A stretch of DNA of 64,000 nucleotides from Persephonella sp. IF05-L8 (GTDB lineage: Bacteria; Aquificota; Aquificia; Aquificales; Hydrogenothermaceae): assembly GCF_000703045.1 (NCBI RefSeq), contig NZ_JNLJ01000001.1, positions 897,501 through 961,500 of the forward strand, in the 5' to 3' direction. The position numbers and the translations under genes were made by a program. Position 1 is the first letter of the stretch. Each line of letters starts with the position of its first letter. Below the pieces are notes generated by a model that saw nothing but the letters and a program-made list of their open reading frames with translations, had not been told where the DNA came from and did no database searches. Positions 17,123-26,568 of this stretch are shown piece by piece.

Positions 17123-18289
17123 TCACAAAGTAGAGTATCTCCTCATAAATTGTATGTAAAATACCAGACCAATCAACGGAAATATCCCTATTATTCCAGC
17201 AGCTATTTTGTAAGAAAAAACTGTTTCACCAAGTATATAGGTTATAACTCCCCATGTTAAAGGGGACAAAACACTTGCCATTCTCTCAGAAATTGACATA
17301 AAAGCAAATCTTGTTGTAAGTTCCTCCTCAGGAGAAATCCTGATAAGAACAACCCTTAAAGTCGTCCATAAAGCAGAAATCATAACTCCAAACCATGCAG
17401 CAGTTATATAAATAAACCAGCTATTAGAAAAATAAAGCATTGCAATTCCCAATATCCAGCCTGAAAAAACAAAAATTAAAAATTTCTCAGGTTTAATCTT
17501 TTTCATAACATATCCGGAAACAGGAGCAGAAATTACAGCAAAAACAGCAGCAAAAGCAATTGTATAAATAACCTTATCCTGTGCAAAACCAAAAACCTTT
17601 TTTAAATAAATTGACATAAATACAATCAAACCGTGGGCTGCATCAGTTAAAAGTAAAATAGAAATCAGAAATAACAAAAACCCTTTTTCTGTAAAAATAC
17701 CTTTTAGATGAATTTTCTGAGGCTTATTCCTTTTTGTTCTCAAAAAAATAACAGAAGGCAGAGCAAACAACGCGAAAATAACAGCAGTAATTAAGAAACT
17801 CTGCTGGGGATTTTCAGATAAAAAATTTGTTATAAGCAGACCTACAATAGCCCCAATATAACCAATACCTACTCCAATTCCAGAAACAACACTGATTAAA
17901 GAGTTATTAGACACATCAAATAATAGGGAATTATAAAACACCAGACTTTGCTGGTATATCATATTCAAAAAGAAAAAAAGTATTAAAGCACTCCACAGGG
18001 AATTAGTAAAATAAAAAGCTGGGAGTAGAAAGATTATCAAGATTACAAAAATTTTAAACAGCTTATCTTTTATACTCTTTTCATCTGCTATTTTTCCCAG
18101 AAAAATTCCGACAATTATTGAAGCAAATATGGAAATTGCATAGGTAAATGAGTAATGATATGAACTTCCCCCAAGGGAAGAAACTATCCATAAAGGAAAG
18201 AAAACTGAAATAATATTAGCTGAAAAAATTGTTTCTGCAAAATCAAAAAGAGCCCAGGACAAAACTCTAATCTTCCTCAAGATTAACAA
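17123..18289 (-). CDS. MFS transporter (UMF1/Atg22-like)
   Basis: A 388-residue inner-membrane protein with about 12 hydrophobic segments. It begins RVLSWALFDFAETIFSANI, the family signature 'WxLYDxANxxF' of UMF1/Atg22-like transporters, and has the loop GKIADEKSIKDKL after the third segment in the place of the MFS motif A. Substrate is unknown. The start is TTG 18289 or TTG 18280, both within the 3' end of the pseudouridine synthase gene, with which it overlaps by up to 23 bases and is surely co-transcribed. It meets the cupredoxin gene tail to tail. Confidence 0.8.
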   Translation of the reverse strand: MLILRKIRVLSWALFDFAETIFSANIISVFFPLWIVSSLGGSSYHYSFTYAISIFASIIVGIFLGKIADEKSIKDKLFKIFVILIIFLLPAFYFTNSLWSALILFFFLNMIYQQSLVFYNSLLFDVSNNSLISVVSGIGVGIGYIGAIVGLLITNFLSENPQQSFLITAVIFALFALPSVIFLRTKRNKPQKIHLKGIFTEKGFLLFLISILLLTDAAHGLIVFMSIYLKKVFGFAQDKVIYTIAFAAVFAVISAPVSGYVMKKIKPEKFLIFVFSGWILGIAMLYFSNSWFIYITAAWFGVMISALWTTLRVVLIRISPEEELTTRFAFMSISERMASVLSPLTWGVITYILGETVFSYKIAAGIIGIFPLIGLVFYIQFMRRYSTL

Positions 18290-18998
18290 GCCTTTTTAGA
18301 TTTTTTATTTCTTCAGAGGTGAGTTCCCTAAATTCTCCTTCTTTTAATTGGGGGTCAAGCTTTAGATTTCCTATTCTAACTCTTTTCAAATACAAAACAG
18401 GATGACCGAGGGCTTCCATTATCCTTTTTACTATATGGTATTTACCTTCTTTTACTGTAATGAGTATCTCGGATTTTTCAGGGCTTGTAGAAATAACTTT
18501 TACCTTAAATGGTTTTGTCTGATAGTCCTTGAGTTTTATCCCTGATTTTTTATATTTTGAAAAATCAATGTCTGATACATCACCTTTGACAATGGCATAG
18601 TATTCCTTTTCAATTTCCCATTTGGGATGGGCAAGCCTGTGCCCAAGCTGGCCATCATCAGTTATTATAAGCAAACCTTCTGTGTCTATATCAAGCCTAC
18701 CTATAGGAAATAATCTTTTATAAACAGGAATTTCCTGAAAGAATTCCATTACTGTAGGATAGTCTTTGTCTTCAGTGGCAGTAATATATCCGGAAGGTTT
18801 ATTAAACATAAAGTAATAATGCTTTTGATAGATTACAGGTTCTTCATCTACGTAAACGATATCTTTTTCAGGATTAATATGGAAAGATGGGTTATTGATG
18901 ATATTATTGTTAACTCTGACCCGTTTTTGCTTGATTAATTTTTTGACCTCTTTACGACTGCTAAAGCCTAAGTTTGAAAGAAATTTGTCTAATCTAAT
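18267..18998 (-). CDS. RsuA/RluB-family rRNA pseudouridine synthase, ATT start
   Basis: Isomerises a specific uridine of rRNA to pseudouridine. The catalytic domain contains FPIGRLDIDTEGLLIITDDG with the nucleophilic Asp in RLDIDTEG, and ends KRIMEALGHPVLYLKRVRIG. The first in-frame ATG, at 18809, would remove the S4 RNA-binding domain, yet the frame upstream clearly encodes that domain: IRLDKFLSNLGFSSRKEVKK, then VRVNN. Between the in-frame stop at 19013-19011 and 18809 there is no ATG, GTG or TTG. The only sensible start is ATT 18998, with AAAAGG eight bases upstream, giving 243 residues, the family's normal length. It follows the HU terminator and overlaps the transporter gene. Confidence 0.85.
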   Translation of the reverse strand: MRLDKFLSNLGFSSRKEVKKLIKQKRVRVNNNIINNPSFHINPEKDIVYVDEEPVIYQKHYYFMFNKPSGYITATEDKDYPTVMEFFQEIPVYKRLFPIGRLDIDTEGLLIITDDGQLGHRLAHPKWEIEKEYYAIVKGDVSDIDFSKYKKSGIKLKDYQTKPFKVKVISTSPEKSEILITVKEGKYHIVKRIMEALGHPVLYLKRVRIGNLKLDPQLKEGEFRELTSEEIKNLKRLVNLEED

Positions 18999-19010
18999 CT
19001 TCCTTACCTT

Positions 19011-19036
19011 TTAAAACAGGGGGAATTGCTCCCCCT
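19011..19036 (-). terminator. Terminator after HU gene
   Basis: On the minus strand, stem AGGGGGA / TCCCCCT with a five-base loop, then GTTTTAA. It lies 13 bases past the HU stop codon; its tail contains the stop codon in frame with the downstream pseudouridine synthase. Confidence 0.85.
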
Positions 19037-19049
19037 ATTTATTAAAGTC

Positions 19050-19322
19050 TTACTTTACTCTTTCTTTGAGAGATTTAGCTGGGTGGAAAGTAACAACTTT
19101 TCTTGCAGGAATTTTGATAACTTCACCAGTTCTTGGGTTTCTTCCTTTTCTTGCTTTTCTTTCTTTTACGTTGAATACACCAAGCCCTGGAAGAGCAACT
19201 CTCTCACCCTTTTCAAGAGCTTCTGTAAGAGCTGCAACGAATGCGTTAACACATCTTTCAGCAGCAGCTTTTGTTGTTCCTGCCTGAGCTGCTACCTTTG
19301 CTACTAATTCAGCTTTTGTCAT
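19050..19322 (-). CDS. hup: HU family nucleoid DNA-binding protein
   Basis: A 90-residue histone-like protein that dimerises, bends and compacts DNA. The sequence [15 protein letters not shown], the beta-arm motif [15 protein letters not shown] and [12 protein letters not shown] are typical of HU. Monocistronic: a strong promoter, a leader hairpin, an AAGGAGG ribosome-binding site and a terminator are all visible around it, fitting an abundant protein. A single Cys in the first helical region is unusual but outside the DNA-binding arm. Confidence 0.95.
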   Translation of the reverse strand: MTKAELVAKVAAQAGTTKAAAERCVNAFVAALTEALEKGERVALPGLGVFNVKERKARKGRNPRTGEVIKIPARKVVTFHPAKSLKERVK

Positions 19323-19353
19323 ATCTGACCCTCCTTAAAAAAGATTTTTCTTT

Positions 19354-19382
19354 CCCCAAAATTCACCTTAAATTTTTCGGGG
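19354..19382 (-). promoter_or_regulatory. Leader hairpin of the HU mRNA
   Basis: Read on the minus strand, CCCC-G-AAAA and downstream TTTT-GGGG pair, with further A-T pairs inside and a bulge, in the 5' leader between the promoter and the ribosome-binding site. It may stabilise the mRNA or modulate translation. A terminator role is unlikely because no T run follows. Confidence 0.45.
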
Positions 19383-19402
19383 CAAATATTTAACACTTTA
19401 AA

Positions 19403-19430
19403 TTTATATTAAGCATTTTCAGGCTGTCAA
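19403..19430 (-). promoter_or_regulatory. Sigma-70-type promoter of hup
   Basis: Minus strand: -35 TTGACA (19430-19425), 16-base spacer, -10 TATAAA (19408-19403). This is the best housekeeping promoter in the window and predicts transcription from about 19396, a leader of about 75 bases. Confidence 0.8.
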
Positions 19431-19471
19431 GTATTTTGTTGTTTATTTTCAATATTTAGATACGATTTCGT

Positions 19472-22153
19472 TTATCCAACTGGTTTTACAACTCCCCGCT
19501 CAACATAGTAAATACTATCTGCAGCGTCTTCCACTTCTGTATCATGGGTTACGATAATAAGCTGTCTTACGAATTTCCTTTCTTTTAAGTTAATCAGAAT
19601 ATTTATAAGCTCATTTCTCCTTTGCTGGTCTAAATGGACTGTAGGCTCATCTAAGATTAAAAATTCTGCTTTGTTTGATAAAAACTTTCCTATTGCAAGT
19701 CTGAGAGCAAGCCCAAGGGCTACCCTTTGCCCTCCACTGATTGCTGAAGCTGAGACATATCTGTCTGTTTTTTCAACTGTTGGTGCAAGCAGGGATATAT
19801 CAAAATTTTCAGAAAATTTAACCTGCTGGAATGGAAAATCAAAGGCAGAAAAGATTATATTTGTTATTCTTGGTAGTTCATATAAAGCATTATCTCTGAT
19901 TATCTTCTGTATTCCTCTGGGTCCCAGAGCTTCTTCAACCTTTTTGTATTTTTTGATTTTTTCTTCTATTTTTTGTGCAGTTTCAATGGCTTCTTTTGTT
20001 TTTGTGATTTCTTTTTGGAGGGTTTCATACTGACCGGTTGTTTTTCCTAATTCCTGCTGTATCTGGCTTAGTTGCTCATTTTTTTCTTTTAGTTGTTGTT
20101 GTATCTGGTTGTTTTTTTCTTTTAACTCTTTAAGCTGCTGGTCTATTTTTTCTTCGTCAACAAGCAGTGGTTTTAATTCTTCTATTTTTTGGGTATTTTC
20201 CTTAATGGTTCTTTGGAGATTTTCTATCTCCTGTGATATTTTTTCTTTTTCTTCTATAAGGGAGAGTATCTGGATATATTCTTTTTCTGCTTTTTTTAGT
20301 TTTTCTATTTCCTGTTTTATTTGGTTTTGGTCTGTGATTTTTATTTTCTGGGTAAGTTTTTGTATCTCATTTTTTATAGTTTCAAGTTGTTTTTTTAGGC
20401 TATCCATATCTGTATTTTTTAGATATCTGGAGAGTTCTACAAAGGTGTGATATGTATTTTTATTTTCTGTGAGGAATTTTTCTAATTCCTGTTTTTCTTT
20501 TTCTATATCTGCTACTGCTTTTATCTGGGAGTTTAAAACAGATATTCTTGCTTTCAGGTCTGTTTTTTCTTTTTCCAGTTCAGAGTATCTGTCAAATAGC
20601 TCCTTGAATTTTTGTAAAAATGGTTCAACTTCCTTTTCTATTTTTAGCTGCTGGCTGATTTCTTTATCTTTTTTGTTTAGCTCTTTATATTCTGCCCTTA
20701 GCTTTTTCAGTTGTTCTTCCAATTCCTGAATAAGTTCTTGCTGAGTATGTTTTTCCAGTGGTCTATCGCAGGTTGGGCATTTTCCTTCTATTGAGGATAT
20801 ATTTTTTAGTTTTTTCTTTAGCTCTTCTCCTGTTGCCTGTATTTTTGCTTTTTTTTCTGTGAGCTCTTCCTTTATTTTTGAAAGTTCTTCAAGTTTTTCC
20901 TGATTATTTTTTAGAAACTGCTCAATTGTTAGGGGATTGTCTTTCAAAATTAGATAGCTTTTTTTAAGTTTTAGTAATGATTGTAAAATCTCCGATAGTT
21001 TGTCCAATGTTTGCTGTTGTTTTTTCTGTATATTTGTAAGCTGTTTTTCAAGGGTCTGTTTTTCTGCCTGTATTTTTTGAAGTTTTGTAAATTCTTCCTG
21101 TAGCTGTTTCAGGTTTTTTTCTGTTTGCTCGTATCTTTCGCCGATTTCTTTTATCTGGCTTAATTTCTGGGATTTCTGGTTATACTCTTCTATTTTTTCC
21201 TGAATATTTTTCTCTTTTTCCTGTAATAACTTAAGTTCCTGAAGTTTTGATAATTCTTCTTCCAGTTGCTTAAGTTTTTCCACCTGTTTTTTTAGCTGTG
21301 GAAGTTTTTCATTTTCTTTGTTTATATGCTGGATTTTTTCTTCAAGGGATTTCAGATTTTTGTGGCTGATATTTATTACTTCCTGTAGCTTTTCTATATG
21401 GGCTTTTGTTTTGAGTAGTTTTTCTTTTTCTGATTGGAGAAGGTCTATCTGTTTCTGGAGTTTTGTTTGTTCTTCGTTTAGCTGCTGCAACTCTTTTTGT
21501 TTTTCTTCCTGCTGGGTTCTTAAGCTCTCAAGTTGTTTTTGTAATTCTTCTGTCTGTTTTTCCAGTTCTTTAAGCTGCTCTGTTTCCTTTTCAAGCCATT
21601 TTACCTGTTCCTGAAGAACTCTTCTTTTTGTGGCTATGTTTTCGGCTATTAGCTGGTAAAGGGACATATCCAGAAGGTCTTCAAATATTTTTGCCCTATC
21701 TTTTGGGGATAGTTCTATCAGACCTTCTATATCCCCCTGTTTTACCAGAACAGAGGATAAGAATGTTTTGTAGCTTATACCTGTTATTTTTGGGATTTCT
21801 CTGGATATATGCTTTTGATAGTAGGGTCTGTATTTTCCTTTTTCCTTTTTATAAATAATTCCTGTTGAACTTCCTTTGTTGCCCCGAATGTTTATTGTTC
21901 TTTCAACTTTGTATTCTGAATTTCCTTTCTGGAATTCAACCTCTACGGTGGCTTCCCTTTTTCCCCATTTTACAAGGTCTTCTAATTTCCCCCTGTCTGT
22001 TTTTCCAAATATTCCGTAAACTATTCCTTCTATTATTGAACTTTTTCCAGCTCCATTCTCCCCAATAAATACGGTTATACCTGAAGGGGAAAATTCTATT
22101 TCTGTATCATCATGGGCAAGGAAATTCTTGAGACAAACTCTTTTTAAAATCAT
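19472..22153 (-). CDS. Rad50/SbcC-like SMC-family ATPase
   Basis: An 893-residue DNA-end-processing ATPase. The N-terminus carries Walker A GENGAGKSS with NFLAHDDTEIEF before it; two long coiled-coil arms (about 170-440 and 480-720) flank the zinc hook GKCPTCDRP near residue 460; the C-terminal lobe has the signature SGGQRVALGLALRLAIG, Walker B FLILDEPTVHLD and the D loop. Partners normally include Mre11/SbcD, which is not adjacent here. The gene overlaps the upstream UPF0045 gene by four bases. Its role would be double-strand-break and hairpin processing in the cytoplasm. Confidence 0.9.
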   Translation of the reverse strand: MILKRVCLKNFLAHDDTEIEFSPSGITVFIGENGAGKSSIIEGIVYGIFGKTDRGKLEDLVKWGKREATVEVEFQKGNSEYKVERTINIRGNKGSSTGIIYKKEKGKYRPYYQKHISREIPKITGISYKTFLSSVLVKQGDIEGLIELSPKDRAKIFEDLLDMSLYQLIAENIATKRRVLQEQVKWLEKETEQLKELEKQTEELQKQLESLRTQQEEKQKELQQLNEEQTKLQKQIDLLQSEKEKLLKTKAHIEKLQEVINISHKNLKSLEEKIQHINKENEKLPQLKKQVEKLKQLEEELSKLQELKLLQEKEKNIQEKIEEYNQKSQKLSQIKEIGERYEQTEKNLKQLQEEFTKLQKIQAEKQTLEKQLTNIQKKQQQTLDKLSEILQSLLKLKKSYLILKDNPLTIEQFLKNNQEKLEELSKIKEELTEKKAKIQATGEELKKKLKNISSIEGKCPTCDRPLEKHTQQELIQELEEQLKKLRAEYKELNKKDKEISQQLKIEKEVEPFLQKFKELFDRYSELEKEKTDLKARISVLNSQIKAVADIEKEKQELEKFLTENKNTYHTFVELSRYLKNTDMDSLKKQLETIKNEIQKLTQKIKITDQNQIKQEIEKLKKAEKEYIQILSLIEEKEKISQEIENLQRTIKENTQKIEELKPLLVDEEKIDQQLKELKEKNNQIQQQLKEKNEQLSQIQQELGKTTGQYETLQKEITKTKEAIETAQKIEEKIKKYKKVEEALGPRGIQKIIRDNALYELPRITNIIFSAFDFPFQQVKFSENFDISLLAPTVEKTDRYVSASAISGGQRVALGLALRLAIGKFLSNKAEFLILDEPTVHLDQQRRNELINILINLKERKFVRQLIIVTHDTEVEDAADSIYYVERGVVKPVG

Positions 22154-22464
22154 TTACTAACCTGCTTACCTAATTTCTTTTCTACAGACTGGATTTTCTG
22201 GACAAGCCTGTTTGATTTGCCCTTTCTGATATCAAACTTAACAACAGAATAGACCCTGTTGCAGTCCTTTTCCAGTTGTTTATATGCTTTGTTTATTATA
22301 TCAAGGGCTTCTTCCATTGTTTCTGTTTCAAATACTGTTCCCATAGGGGTGAGTTTATAAGGAACTTCGGATTTATCTATCATTTTTATAATACGGGAAA
22401 CATAAGCACTGACGCTTTCTCCTTTATCAGTTGGAAACATTGCAAACTCTACTAATACTGACAT
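22150..22464 (-). CDS. UPF0045/MTH1187-family thiamine-binding-like protein
   Basis: A 104-residue ferredoxin-fold protein of the MTH1187/YkoF-like family: VLVEFAMFPTDKGESVSAYVSRI, YKLTPMGTVFETETMEEALDII and the C-terminal helix are diagnostic. Family members bind thiamine or small ligands as tetramers; physiological function is unclear. Its stop overlaps the start of the Rad50-like gene by four bases, so the two are co-translated. The ribosome-binding site AAGGAGA is good. Confidence 0.85.
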   Translation of the reverse strand: MSVLVEFAMFPTDKGESVSAYVSRIIKMIDKSEVPYKLTPMGTVFETETMEEALDIINKAYKQLEKDCNRVYSVVKFDIRKGKSNRLVQKIQSVEKKLGKQVSK

Positions 22465-22602
22465 GGCATATCTCCTTTTTTTATAAACATTTTATCCAAT
22501 TTTAATTTGAAATCTATAGGAAAAGGTTTAATTTAGTGTTTTCACGGAATTTTCATATATGAGGAATAAGATTTTGTCTTACATTAAAGGAGGTTTGAGT
22601 GA

Positions 22603-25600
22603 TTGAGTATCATTAAAAAGGTTTGGAATGGGATAATTTCCATAGAGTTTATGATTTTTTTAACCCTCATATTTGCTATATCCATTGGATTTGCCACCTT
22701 TGTAGAAAATGATTTCGGTAGTGAGACAGCATGGGCACTGGTTTATGGTGCCAGATGGTTTGAAATCCTGTGGATACTGCTGGCTATAAATCTAATTGGA
22801 AATATTTTCAAATATCGTATGTGGCAGCTTAAAAAACTACCTGCCCTTATATTTCATCTTTCTTTTTTAGTGATATTTCTGGGTGCTGCTTTAACCAGAT
22901 ATTTTGGATATGAAGGATTAATGCATATTAGAGAAGGACATCAGAGCAATGAGATTTTATCAGCTGATGCATTTTTGAGTATAACAGCTGAGAAGGGAAA
23001 AGAAATAATCAAAAAAGAAAGAAAAGTTTTGTTTTCTGCTATTACAGACTGGACTAATAAATTTACAGAAAAACTTAACATTGATGGGAAACCTCTCATT
23101 ATCAGATATGTTGCCTATTATCCACATGCGGAAAAGGATATTATTCCTGCAAAAGATGGTATCCCAATGTTAAAGGTTGTTTTTATGCTGGATGGACAAC
23201 CAACCCAGAAAATATTGAAATATGGAGATTACTTTGATATTGGAGATTTTATCCTTTCCTTTGGCAAAGAAATTCCTGCTAACACTAAAAAATCCTACCT
23301 TTATATCTATGTTAAAGATGGAAAATTTTATATCAAATCCAATGAAAAAATAAGATATTTTGAAATGACAACCCAGCAATCAGGGGAAATAGACAGAGAA
23401 GGGGAGCTTATTCCTAAGCGTATGTATGTTGTTCATGGAATTCAGTTTGTAGTCCGTCAAGCATTACCTTCTGCAAAAGTTGATGTTGTTCCAAAAACAA
23501 ATTCCTCTCTAAAAGTTGGTCAGGGGGAAGCAGGACTTGTTGTTGAAGTTGAATATGACGGTCAGAAAAAAATTGTAAAGCTGCTTGGTGGGGGAATGAG
23601 GTCAAATATAGTTGGAGAACCTGAAACTATCCATATAGGTGATATCAAGGTTACTCTTCAATGGGGTTCCAAAGAGATACATTTACCATTTTACATATAT
23701 CTAAAGGATTTCATTTTAGAAAGATATCCAGGTTCAATGAACCCTTCTTCTTATGAAAGTCTCGTTGTAGTTAAAGACCCTCAACATAATAGGGAGTTTG
23801 AATACAGAATATATATGAACCATACATTAGAGTATGGAGGGTACAAATTCTTCCAGTCTTCTTATGACCCTGATGAAAAGGGAACAATTTTATCTGTCAA
23901 TCATGACCCAGGAAAAATACCAACTTATATAGGATATGCTATGCTTGCACTGGGGCTATTTTTAAATCTGTTTAATCCTTATTCCAGATTTGGAAGACTT
24001 GCAAGATTAAAGGTTGAAAATCTGTTGAAAGTTGCCCTTGTATTTGCATTTTTAGGCTTTTGGGGAAGTGCAGTTGCTGCGGAAAATTCCCATAAAATAG
24101 ACCTGAAGGAAGCAATTCAAGAAGTTAAAAAAATAAATAAAGAACATGCAGATAATTTTGGAACATTACTTACCCAGTCTTCAGATGGAAGATTAGAGCC
24201 TATAGATACACTGGCTATTGATGTTTTAAATAAAGTTTCAAAAAGAAGGTCATTTTTTGGTCTTGACCATAACCAGATAATTCTGGGAATGCTTGTTCTG
24301 CCTTCTTATTGGCAGCAAATTCCTATAATTAAAGTTTCTCATCCAGCTATCAAAAAAATGCTGGGTATTTCTCAGGACGCGAGGTATTTTGCATTTATAG
24401 ATGCTTTTGATAAAGATGGAAACTACAAACTTGCAGATGCAGTTGATTATGCAAGAAGGAAAAGACCTGCTGAAAGAAACCAGTTTGATAAGGAGCTTTT
24501 AAAAATAGATGAAAGAATGAATATCTTATATATGGTATTCACAGGAGAGTTATTTAGAATATTCCCTAAAAAAGATGACCCTAACCATACATGGTATAGT
24601 CCCAAAGCTGCTGTTGAACATTTCCCTAAAGAAGAAGCTGAAAAGGTAAGAATGCTTTTAATTGCTTATTTTGCCGCCGTTGAAAGAGGAATAAAAGAAA
24701 ATAAATGGGATTTAGCAGACAAAGTTCTTGCTGAGATAAAGAATTACCAGAAGATAAATGGGAAGGATATCTACCCATCAGAAACAAAAATAAAGGCAGA
24801 GATTTTATATAACAGGTTAAATATCTTTGAAAGATTAATATTTGTGTATTTATTTTCTGGGTTGGCTTTATTACTTCTTATATTTGCAAAACTTATTAAA
24901 CCTTCTCTAAGGTTGGAACTACCAACCAGAGTTGTTTTGGGGATAATGATACTTGGGTTTATAGCCCATACATTTAATCTGGGGCTTAGATGGTATATAG
25001 CCGAACATGCCCCATGGAGTAATGGTTATGAATCAATGATTTATATAGCATGGACTATAGCCCTTGCAGGTATTGTTTTTGCAAGGCAGTCTCCTTTTGC
25101 TGTTGCCTCAACTGGAATTCTTGCTGGATTAACATTATTTGTTGCACACCTTAGCTGGATGGACCCTCAGATAACTAATATTGTGCCTGTTCTAAAATCT
25201 TACTGGCTTACAATACACGTTTCTGTAATCACAGCCAGCTATGGATTTTTAGGCTTGTCGGCTTTACTTGGATTTATAACATTAATTCTATTTATTATCA
25301 GAAATCCAAAAGTTCAGGACGAAAAACAAAGACAGATTGAGCTGTCTATCCTTGAGGCTACACGGATAAATGAGATGTCAATGATAATAGGACTTTCCCT
25401 TATTACCGTAGGAAACTTCCTTGGTGGTGTCTGGGCAAATGAAAGCTGGGGAAGATACTGGGGTTGGGACCCTAAGGAAACATGGGCACTGGTTACCATA
25501 CTGGTTTATACAGCTGTTTTACATACAAGACTTGTTCCATGGATGCGTTCAACTTATGCCTTTGCTGTGATGTCTGTTTTGGCATTTTCTTCAGTTCTGA

Positions 25601-25755
25601 TGACATATTTTGGTGTTAACTTCTATCTGTCTGGGCTCCATTCTTATGCATCAGGAGACCCTGTTCCCATACCAACCTGGGTTTACTGGGCAGTTGTAAT
25701 TATAGGCATAGTTATAATTCTTGCTTTTAGGAACAGAAAAATAAGAAGCCTTTAA
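22603..25755 (+). CDS. ccsBA: Fused cytochrome c synthase CcsB-CcsA (ResB-ResC)
   Basis: System II cytochrome c assembly factor that exports heme and ligates it to CXXCH motifs in the periplasm. The 1050-residue protein fuses a ResB/CcsB half (membrane segments near 15-40, 65-85 and about 440-480 around a large periplasmic domain) to a CcsA half with about eight membrane segments. The heme-binding tryptophan-rich motif WANESWGRYWGWDPKETW lies near 945-962. The start is TTG 22603 with AAAGGAGG nine bases upstream. It stands next to the denitrification region, whose NapB, NirS and NirN-like proteins all need c-type heme. The 3' end overlaps the opposing regulator gene by four bases. Confidence 0.93.
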   Translation: MSIIKKVWNGIISIEFMIFLTLIFAISIGFATFVENDFGSETAWALVYGARWFEILWILLAINLIGNIFKYRMWQLKKLPALIFHLSFLVIFLGAALTRYFGYEGLMHIREGHQSNEILSADAFLSITAEKGKEIIKKERKVLFSAITDWTNKFTEKLNIDGKPLIIRYVAYYPHAEKDIIPAKDGIPMLKVVFMLDGQPTQKILKYGDYFDIGDFILSFGKEIPANTKKSYLYIYVKDGKFYIKSNEKIRYFEMTTQQSGEIDREGELIPKRMYVVHGIQFVVRQALPSAKVDVVPKTNSSLKVGQGEAGLVVEVEYDGQKKIVKLLGGGMRSNIVGEPETIHIGDIKVTLQWGSKEIHLPFYIYLKDFILERYPGSMNPSSYESLVVVKDPQHNREFEYRIYMNHTLEYGGYKFFQSSYDPDEKGTILSVNHDPGKIPTYIGYAMLALGLFLNLFNPYSRFGRLARLKVENLLKVALVFAFLGFWGSAVAAENSHKIDLKEAIQEVKKINKEHADNFGTLLTQSSDGRLEPIDTLAIDVLNKVSKRRSFFGLDHNQIILGMLVLPSYWQQIPIIKVSHPAIKKMLGISQDARYFAFIDAFDKDGNYKLADAVDYARRKRPAERNQFDKELLKIDERMNILYMVFTGELFRIFPKKDDPNHTWYSPKAAVEHFPKEEAEKVRMLLIAYFAAVERGIKENKWDLADKVLAEIKNYQKINGKDIYPSETKIKAEILYNRLNIFERLIFVYLFSGLALLLLIFAKLIKPSLRLELPTRVVLGIMILGFIAHTFNLGLRWYIAEHAPWSNGYESMIYIAWTIALAGIVFARQSPFAVASTGILAGLTLFVAHLSWMDPQITNIVPVLKSYWLTIHVSVITASYGFLGLSALLGFITLILFIIRNPKVQDEKQRQIELSILEATRINEMSMIIGLSLITVGNFLGGVWANESWGRYWGWDPKETWALVTILVYTAVLHTRLVPWMRSTYAFAVMSVLAFSSVLMTYFGVNFYLSGLHSYASGDPVPIPTWVYWAVVIIGIVIILAFRNRKIRSL

Positions 25756-26384
25756 ATATAATTTCTGAGCTTATCTTTATGGATGATAAGCTCTTTCCCT
25801 TTTTTTTCTATTATTCCCTGTTGTTTAAATTTTTTCAAAATTCTGGAAAATGTTTCTGGGGTTATATTTAATAGAGAAGCAATTTTGTTATGCTTCAGTT
25901 GATAAAATAAGTCCTCATGCTCATACATGAACTTTGCAACTCTGGTAATAGCATCCATCATCATATTTTGAACAATGAAATCATTCAGAATTCTTATTTT
26001 GTCAGAAAGGGATTTTATTATATTGAAAGATATATCAGGGTCTGTTAGTAATTCTTGTTTAAATTTGTCAAAATCTATTGCCAGTACAACACTATTTGTT
26101 TCAGCTTCAGCAGAAGCAGGATATGGGATATTTTCAAAGTTGGCAACTTCAGCAATCATATTTATAGGATAAAAGTAGTGTAGTGTAATCTCATTACCTT
26201 TGTTATCTGTCTTAAAAACTCTAATAGTTCCATCCAGCAAGATATAAAGATAATTAGGGTGTTCCCCTTCCCAGAAAAGAGTATCTCCTCTACTTAGTTC
26301 TTTTAAAAAGGATATTTGCTGAATTTTTTCAAGTTGCTGGTCATTTAGATGTTTGAATAAAAATATATCCCGAGCCCTAAACAT
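25752..26384 (-). CDS. Crp/Fnr-family regulator without cysteines, Dnr-like
   Basis: A 210-residue transcription factor with an N-terminal cyclic-nucleotide-binding fold (about 10-125), a long dimer helix (about 125-155) and a C-terminal helix-turn-helix. The recognition helix TPETFSRILKKF has Glu177, Ser180 and Arg181, the E-x-x-S-R set used by Fnr and Dnr proteins to read TTGA-type half sites. The protein contains no Cys at all, so it cannot bind an Fnr iron-sulfur cluster; a heme-based NO sensor of the Dnr/NnrR kind is the likeliest alternative. A TATAAT sequence on the minus strand at 26418-26413 may be its -10. It is divergent from the DUF2249 operon and shares that intergenic region. 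Confidence 0.85.
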   Translation of the reverse strand: MFRARDIFLFKHLNDQQLEKIQQISFLKELSRGDTLFWEGEHPNYLYILLDGTIRVFKTDNKGNEITLHYFYPINMIAEVANFENIPYPASAEAETNSVVLAIDFDKFKQELLTDPDISFNIIKSLSDKIRILNDFIVQNMMMDAITRVAKFMYEHEDLFYQLKHNKIASLLNITPETFSRILKKFKQQGIIEKKGKELIIHKDKLRNYI

Positions 26385-26498
26385 CGCGTCCCCTCTTTCT
26401 GTATTAGAGGAAATTATAACATAATATACGGAAATATAAGTTATTAAACAAAGTTAAGTATTATTTATTTCAGGTTGGGTTAGTAAAAGCTAACTTTT

Positions 26499-26512
26499 TG
26501 ACCTTAGTCAAT
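26499..26512. promoter_or_regulatory. Fnr/Dnr-type binding site before DUF2249 operon
   Basis: TTGACCTTAGTCAA, perfect 5-base half sites with a 4-base spacer. A possible -10 TATAAC at 26532-26537 places the site centre about 38-41 bases upstream of the start, the class II activator position. It lies between the regulator gene and the operon it probably controls. Confidence 0.8.
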
Positions 26513-26568
26513 GTCTTTTATCTTTTAGATGTATAACAATAAACTCAAAAGAATATCGGGAGGAAAAG

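Noticed and set aside
20109-21858. Several plus-strand frames inside the Rad50-like gene
   Set aside because: Ser/Phe/Cys-rich complements of the Lys/Glu/Gln coiled-coil codons; shadows only.
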